Below, piece by piece: positions 5,113-6,838 of a stretch of 6,838 bases of DNA (positions are counted from its first letter, which is position 1; the number at the start of each line of letters is the position of its first letter). The position numbers and the translations under genes are program-made. The stretch is taken from positions 1-6,838 of the forward strand of contig JAGADT010000003.1 of NCBI GenBank assembly GCA_017613475.1, written 5' to 3'. The notes under the pieces were generated by a model, which searched no databases, had not been told where the DNA came from, and saw only the letters and a list, made by a program, of their open reading frames with translations. Origin of the DNA: Desulfovibrionaceae bacterium. GTDB lineage: Bacteria; Desulfobacterota; Desulfovibrionia; Desulfovibrionales; Desulfovibrionaceae.

Positions 5113-5952
5113 ATGAGCATTCCCCCGCTTCCCCTCCTTTCCCCTGAACGGACCTCGCAGGGCATTGCTAAGGAAAACGGGCTCCTCCTGGAGGGGCCCT
5201 CGCCCGTTCTTGTCTGCGGCAGCGTGAGCTCCGCCCTGGATATCGCGGCCCAATGCGATCCGCTCCCCGTATGGGGAAGCGTCCTCGCGGAGTCCCAAAC
5301 CCAGGGGCGCGGGCAGCTTGGCCGCTCCTGGGATTCCCCGCCAGGGAACCTCTACGCAGCCCTCCGCCTGCCTGAGGAAGCGCCCATGAACGGCGACGCC
5401 GCGGCCCCGGCCATTGGCGGGATGCTGGCCATGATCCTCAGCGAATTCGGGATTTCCATCCACGTGAAATGGCCGAACGACCTGGTCCTGACACTCCCAA
5501 AGCTGAACACCTTCTGCAAAAAGGTCGGGGGCATCCTCCTGGAGGAAAAGAACGGCCGCCTGCTCATGGGCCTGGGATTAAACATCGCCTCCGCTCCGGA
5601 CAGCTCCCTGCTCAGGGAAAAAACGGCGCTCGCGGCAGGCTGCATCCCAGCCTCCGTGGTGCAGAGCGTGCAGATAACCTGCCTCACTGACCTCTGGCTG
5701 CATATTGTGGGCGCCCTGCGCCAGCTCATGGAAGACGGCATCGCGAGGAACTGGCGCTACCTGGCCGAAGCCCGCCTGCTGGGGCGGGGGGAACTTGCGG
5801 ATATCTGCGACGGCCCGGATGAAGCCCCCGTTGTGCACGGGCGCATCCTGGGGCTGGATGACAGCGGAGGCATCAGGATCAATACCGGACTTGGCGTGCG
5901 CACCTGCACCTCCGGCTCCCTCCTCCTGCAGAAACGCGAGGAAGAGCTGTAA
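5113..5952 (+). CDS. birA: Biotin-[acetyl-CoA-carboxylase] ligase, 279 aa
   Basis: This enzyme activates biotin with ATP to biotinyl-5'-AMP and attaches it to the target lysine of biotin carrier proteins (acetyl-CoA or pyruvate carboxylase). Visible motifs are the biotinyl-AMP loop GRGQLGRSW (65-73) with SPPGNLY (75-81), VKWPNDL (118-124), KVGGILLE (137-144) whose lysine is the expected catalytic contact, and GLGLNIAS (153-160). A C-terminal SH3-like part follows (GRILGLDDSGGIRI...TSGSLLL). There is no N-terminal winged-helix domain, so it is a monofunctional class I ligase rather than an E. coli-type repressor. ATG 5113 is preferred, with TAAGG (5097-5101) upstream at a long 11-nt spacing. 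An in-frame ATG at 5074 would overlap ubiE and add 13 residues without family support. It is probably the last gene of the small-protein-ubiE-birA operon. Confidence 0.93.
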   Translation: MSIPPLPLLSPERTSQGIAKENGLLLEGPSPVLVCGSVSSALDIAAQCDPLPVWGSVLAESQTQGRGQLGRSWDSPPGNLYAALRLPEEAPMNGDAAAPAIGGMLAMILSEFGISIHVKWPNDLVLTLPKLNTFCKKVGGILLEEKNGRLLMGLGLNIASAPDSSLLREKTALAAGCIPASVVQSVQITCLTDLWLHIVGALRQLMEDGIARNWRYLAEARLLGRGELADICDGPDEAPVVHGRILGLDDSGGIRINTGLGVRTCTSGSLLLQKREEEL

Positions 5953-5973
5953 CCCTTATGGACGTTTCGAGCT

Positions 5974-5994
5974 TCCGCGGCGGACAGACTTTTA
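5974..5994 (+). terminator. Weak terminator candidate after birA
   Basis: TCCGC-G-GCGGA (5974-5984) is a perfect dyad, folding realistically as 4 bp with a 3-nt loop. It is followed after CAGAC by TTTT (5990-5993). It starts 22 nt past the birA stop. The short stem and the 5-nt gap before the T-run make it weak. Confidence 0.22.
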
Positions 5995-6123
5995 ATCCAT
6001 TTAGATCAATCCCCCCCATAGGCAAAGGCTTAGCGCAAATAAGCCCGAGTCTGTGCGCCTGCCTTGCATGGTATTCCAAATTCGTCACGCACCGCGTGGC
6101 ATATTACGCTGACAGCATCAACT

Positions 6124-6145
6124 GTTCGGAATTTCCGAACTGTTC
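6124..6145. promoter_or_regulatory. Operator-like palindrome with a third half-site
   Basis: GTTCGGAATTTCCGAAC (6124-6140) is a perfect inverted repeat, 8-bp arms around a single central T. Its right GAAC also forms a second dyad, GAAC-T-GTTC (6137-6145), so three GTTC half-sites alternate. AACTGTTC occurs directly repeated at 6120-6127 and 6138-6145. Odd-length compact palindromes like this are typical of dimeric helix-turn-helix repressor sites. The cognate regulator is not identifiable. Confidence 0.5.
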
Positions 6146-6159
6146 AAAATGAAGGCGGG

Positions 6160-6174
6160 CAGGTAAATTACCTG
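6160..6174. promoter_or_regulatory. Second operator-like palindrome
   Basis: CAGGTAA-A-TTACCTG is a perfect 7-bp inverted repeat around one central base. Its centre lies 35 bp from that of the palindrome at 6124-6140, and it sits just upstream of a candidate -35 element at 6179. The arm sequence differs from the first palindrome, so a different protein would be expected to bind. Confidence 0.45.
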
Positions 6175-6178
6175 GGAG

Positions 6179-6207
6179 TTAACATATTACAATCTCGATA
6201 TGATCAT
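6179..6207 (+). promoter_or_regulatory. Candidate promoter downstream of the palindromes
   Basis: TTAACA (6179-6184, 5 of 6 to the -35 consensus), a 17-nt spacer and GATCAT (6202-6207, 4 of 6 to the -10 consensus) form a plausible sigma-70 promoter. It would give a leader of about 180 nt before the ATPase start, including the hairpin at 6253-6266, or a short non-coding transcript. Confidence 0.25.
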
Positions 6208-6252
6208 CTCCCTCGGTTACCGTGTAAAATCCATAATCGCCACTAACTTTCT

Positions 6253-6266
6253 CCGCTGGGCAGCGG
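6253..6266 (+). other. Compact hairpin in the ATPase upstream region
   Basis: CCGCT-GGGC-AGCGG is a perfect 5-bp stem with a tetraloop. A second possible stem, GTGGAG with CTC(C)CAC bulged, follows at about 6270-6290. No T-run follows, so it is not a standard terminator. It may be part of a leader RNA. Confidence 0.3.
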
Positions 6267-6333
6267 CATGTGGAGTTTCCTGGCTCCCACGGCGGGAAGC
6301 CCTTTTAGGACAGCAGGCAACAGCTCAGAACAA

Positions 6334-6362
6334 TTGACAAAATATTATTATGCGGCTAATTT
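6334..6362 (+). promoter_or_regulatory. Probable promoter of the ATPase gene
   Basis: A perfect -35 hexamer TTGACA (6334-6339), a 17-nt spacer and TAATTT (6357-6362, 3 of 6 to TATAAT) lie in the most A+T-rich part of the window. The start would be near 6369, giving a leader of about 24 nt before ATG 6393. Confidence 0.45.
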
Positions 6363-6380
6363 AAAGTCACATTTTAAATT
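6358..6380. promoter_or_regulatory. A+T-rich dyad over the predicted transcription start
   Basis: AATTTAAA (6358-6365) and TTTAAATT (6373-6380) are perfect 8-bp inverted repeats separated by 7 nt. The centre (6369) coincides with the predicted start of the TTGACA promoter and the left arm overlaps its -10. A repressor bound here would block transcription, so it is a reasonable operator candidate. A+T-rich dyads are also common by chance. Confidence 0.35.
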
Positions 6381-6392
6381 GGTCGTATTTTT

Positions 6393-6838
6393 ATGTATCT
6401 ACACAGAACCATTGAAGAAAGCATCCAGAAAATCAACGGTTTCTTTCCCGTCCTGCTGCTGACTGGCCCACGGCAGGTGGGCAAGACAACGGTCCTGCAG
6501 GCGTGCGCGGGCAAGGAGCGCACCGTTGTTTCGCTGGACACGCTGGAAAACCGTTCCCTTGCCCAGAGCGATCCCGCCCTGTTTCTGCAGCGTTACCGCC
6601 CGCCCCTGCTCATTGACGAAATACAGTACGCGCCGCAGCTCTTCCCGTATATCAAGGCCGCAGCCGATGAGCAGCGCCAAAACGGCATGTTTTGGCTGAC
6701 GGGCTCACAGCAGTTCCAGCTGATGAAGAATATTTCGGAAAGCCTGGCCGGCAGGGTCGGCATCCTGCACCTGCAGGGGCTTTCGCAGGCGGAAAAGGCT
6801 GGCTGCCCAGACCGCGCGCCCTTCCTGCCTGATCCGGA
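6393..6838 (+). CDS. AAA_14/DUF4143-type ATPase, 5' part (148 aa seen)
   Basis: This is the N-terminal portion of a P-loop ATPase; the gene runs off the window. The visible part contains Walker A GPRQVGKT (25-32), Walker B LLIDEIQ (72-78, D75/E76), a sensor-like LTGSQQ (102-107) and SLAGRV (117-122) followed by LQGLSQAEK. This order is diagnostic of the AAA_14 domain normally joined to a C-terminal DUF4143 domain in proteins of about 380-430 aa. Molecular function is unsettled; members are patchily distributed, occur in many copies in some genomes, and spread horizontally. ATG 6393 is the first start after an in-frame TAA at 6375; no Shine-Dalgarno motif is evident. It has its own probable promoter and operator-like dyad and is separated from the birA operon by 440 bp, so it is an independent unit, probably accessory. 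Confidence 0.88.
   Translation, partial: MYLHRTIEESIQKINGFFPVLLLTGPRQVGKTTVLQACAGKERTVVSLDTLENRSLAQSDPALFLQRYRPPLLIDEIQYAPQLFPYIKAAADEQRQNGMFWLTGSQQFQLMKNISESLAGRVGILHLQGLSQAEKAGCPDRAPFLPDP

Larger units (their letters stand above)
5953..6392 (+). other. 440-bp non-coding, operator-rich region before the ATPase gene
   Basis: I see no credible gene. Short open frames here (for example plus 5958-6152 and minus 5879-6088) lack ribosome binding sites and recognisable domains. Composition shifts from G+C-rich near birA to strongly A+T-rich in the last 60 bp. The stretch contains a weak terminator-like dyad, two perfect palindromes, two candidate promoters, a hairpin and an A+T-rich dyad, listed separately. 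No tRNA gene, clear attachment site or transposon end was found. Confidence 0.6.

Noticed and set aside
5980..6003. GCGGACAGACTTTTAATCC resembling part of a tRNA-Lys(TTT) anticodon arm, hence a possible attachment-site remnant
   Set aside because: No acceptor, D or T arm (no GGTTCRANTCC) can be placed around it, and the likeness covers too few bases.
5879..6088. 69-codon minus-strand frame overlapping the birA 3' end
   Set aside because: No translation signal; its C-terminal third is a shadow of birA.
5958..6152. 64-codon plus-strand frame just after birA
   Set aside because: No ribosome binding site, no recognisable similarity, and it spans the operator-like palindrome.
1..6838. CRISPR array, rRNA, insertion sequence or prophage genes
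   Set aside because: No regularly spaced direct repeats, no rRNA-like sequence, no transposase, integrase or phage motifs were seen on either strand.

Overview
This window is G+C-rich bacterial chromosome carrying mostly housekeeping genes. The wording of PNPase, S15, TruB and the UbiE/MenG-type methyltransferase, plus a 56-residue protein upstream of the methyltransferase, suggests a sulfate-reducer-like organism of the Desulfovibrionaceae (Desulfobacterota). That assignment rests on recalled family resemblance, not on a search, and is moderately confident.

Layout. The left half reads on the minus strand in the order truB (tRNA pseudouridine-55 synthase), rpsO (ribosomal protein S15), pnp (polynucleotide phosphorylase). 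This is the common bacterial RNA-metabolism cluster. truB and rpsO are 27 nt apart and probably share a transcript. rpsO and pnp are separated by an unusually long 479-nt spacer full of dyad symmetries. These include a good rpsO terminator and four copies of a 'GC hairpin followed by CTTTTATYC' unit in alternating orientation, which looks like a small REP/BIME-type or tandem-terminator array. A candidate promoter just upstream of pnp may restart transcription after it.

truB is transcribed divergently from a compact plus-strand operon: a 56-residue helical protein that resembles the N-terminal part of MucR/Ros regulators without the zinc finger, then ubiE/menG (quinone C-methyltransferase) joined by a TAATG overlap, then birA (biotin-protein ligase without the DNA-binding domain) 13 nt downstream. 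The genes usually found upstream of truB (infB, rbfA and relatives) are not adjacent here.

The right end is different in character. A 440-bp non-coding stretch after birA contains two perfect single-base-spaced palindromes, a hairpin, two candidate promoters and an AT-rich 8-bp dyad centred on one predicted transcription start. It leads into the 5' part of an AAA_14/DUF4143-type ATPase gene cut by the window edge. This ATPase family is typically patchy and accessory, so this is the most likely boundary between core chromosome and an accessory locus.

I see no rRNA, convincing tRNA, CRISPR array, insertion sequence or complete new multi-gene system. The least explained parts are the rpsO-pnp spacer and the operator-like region in front of the ATPase.
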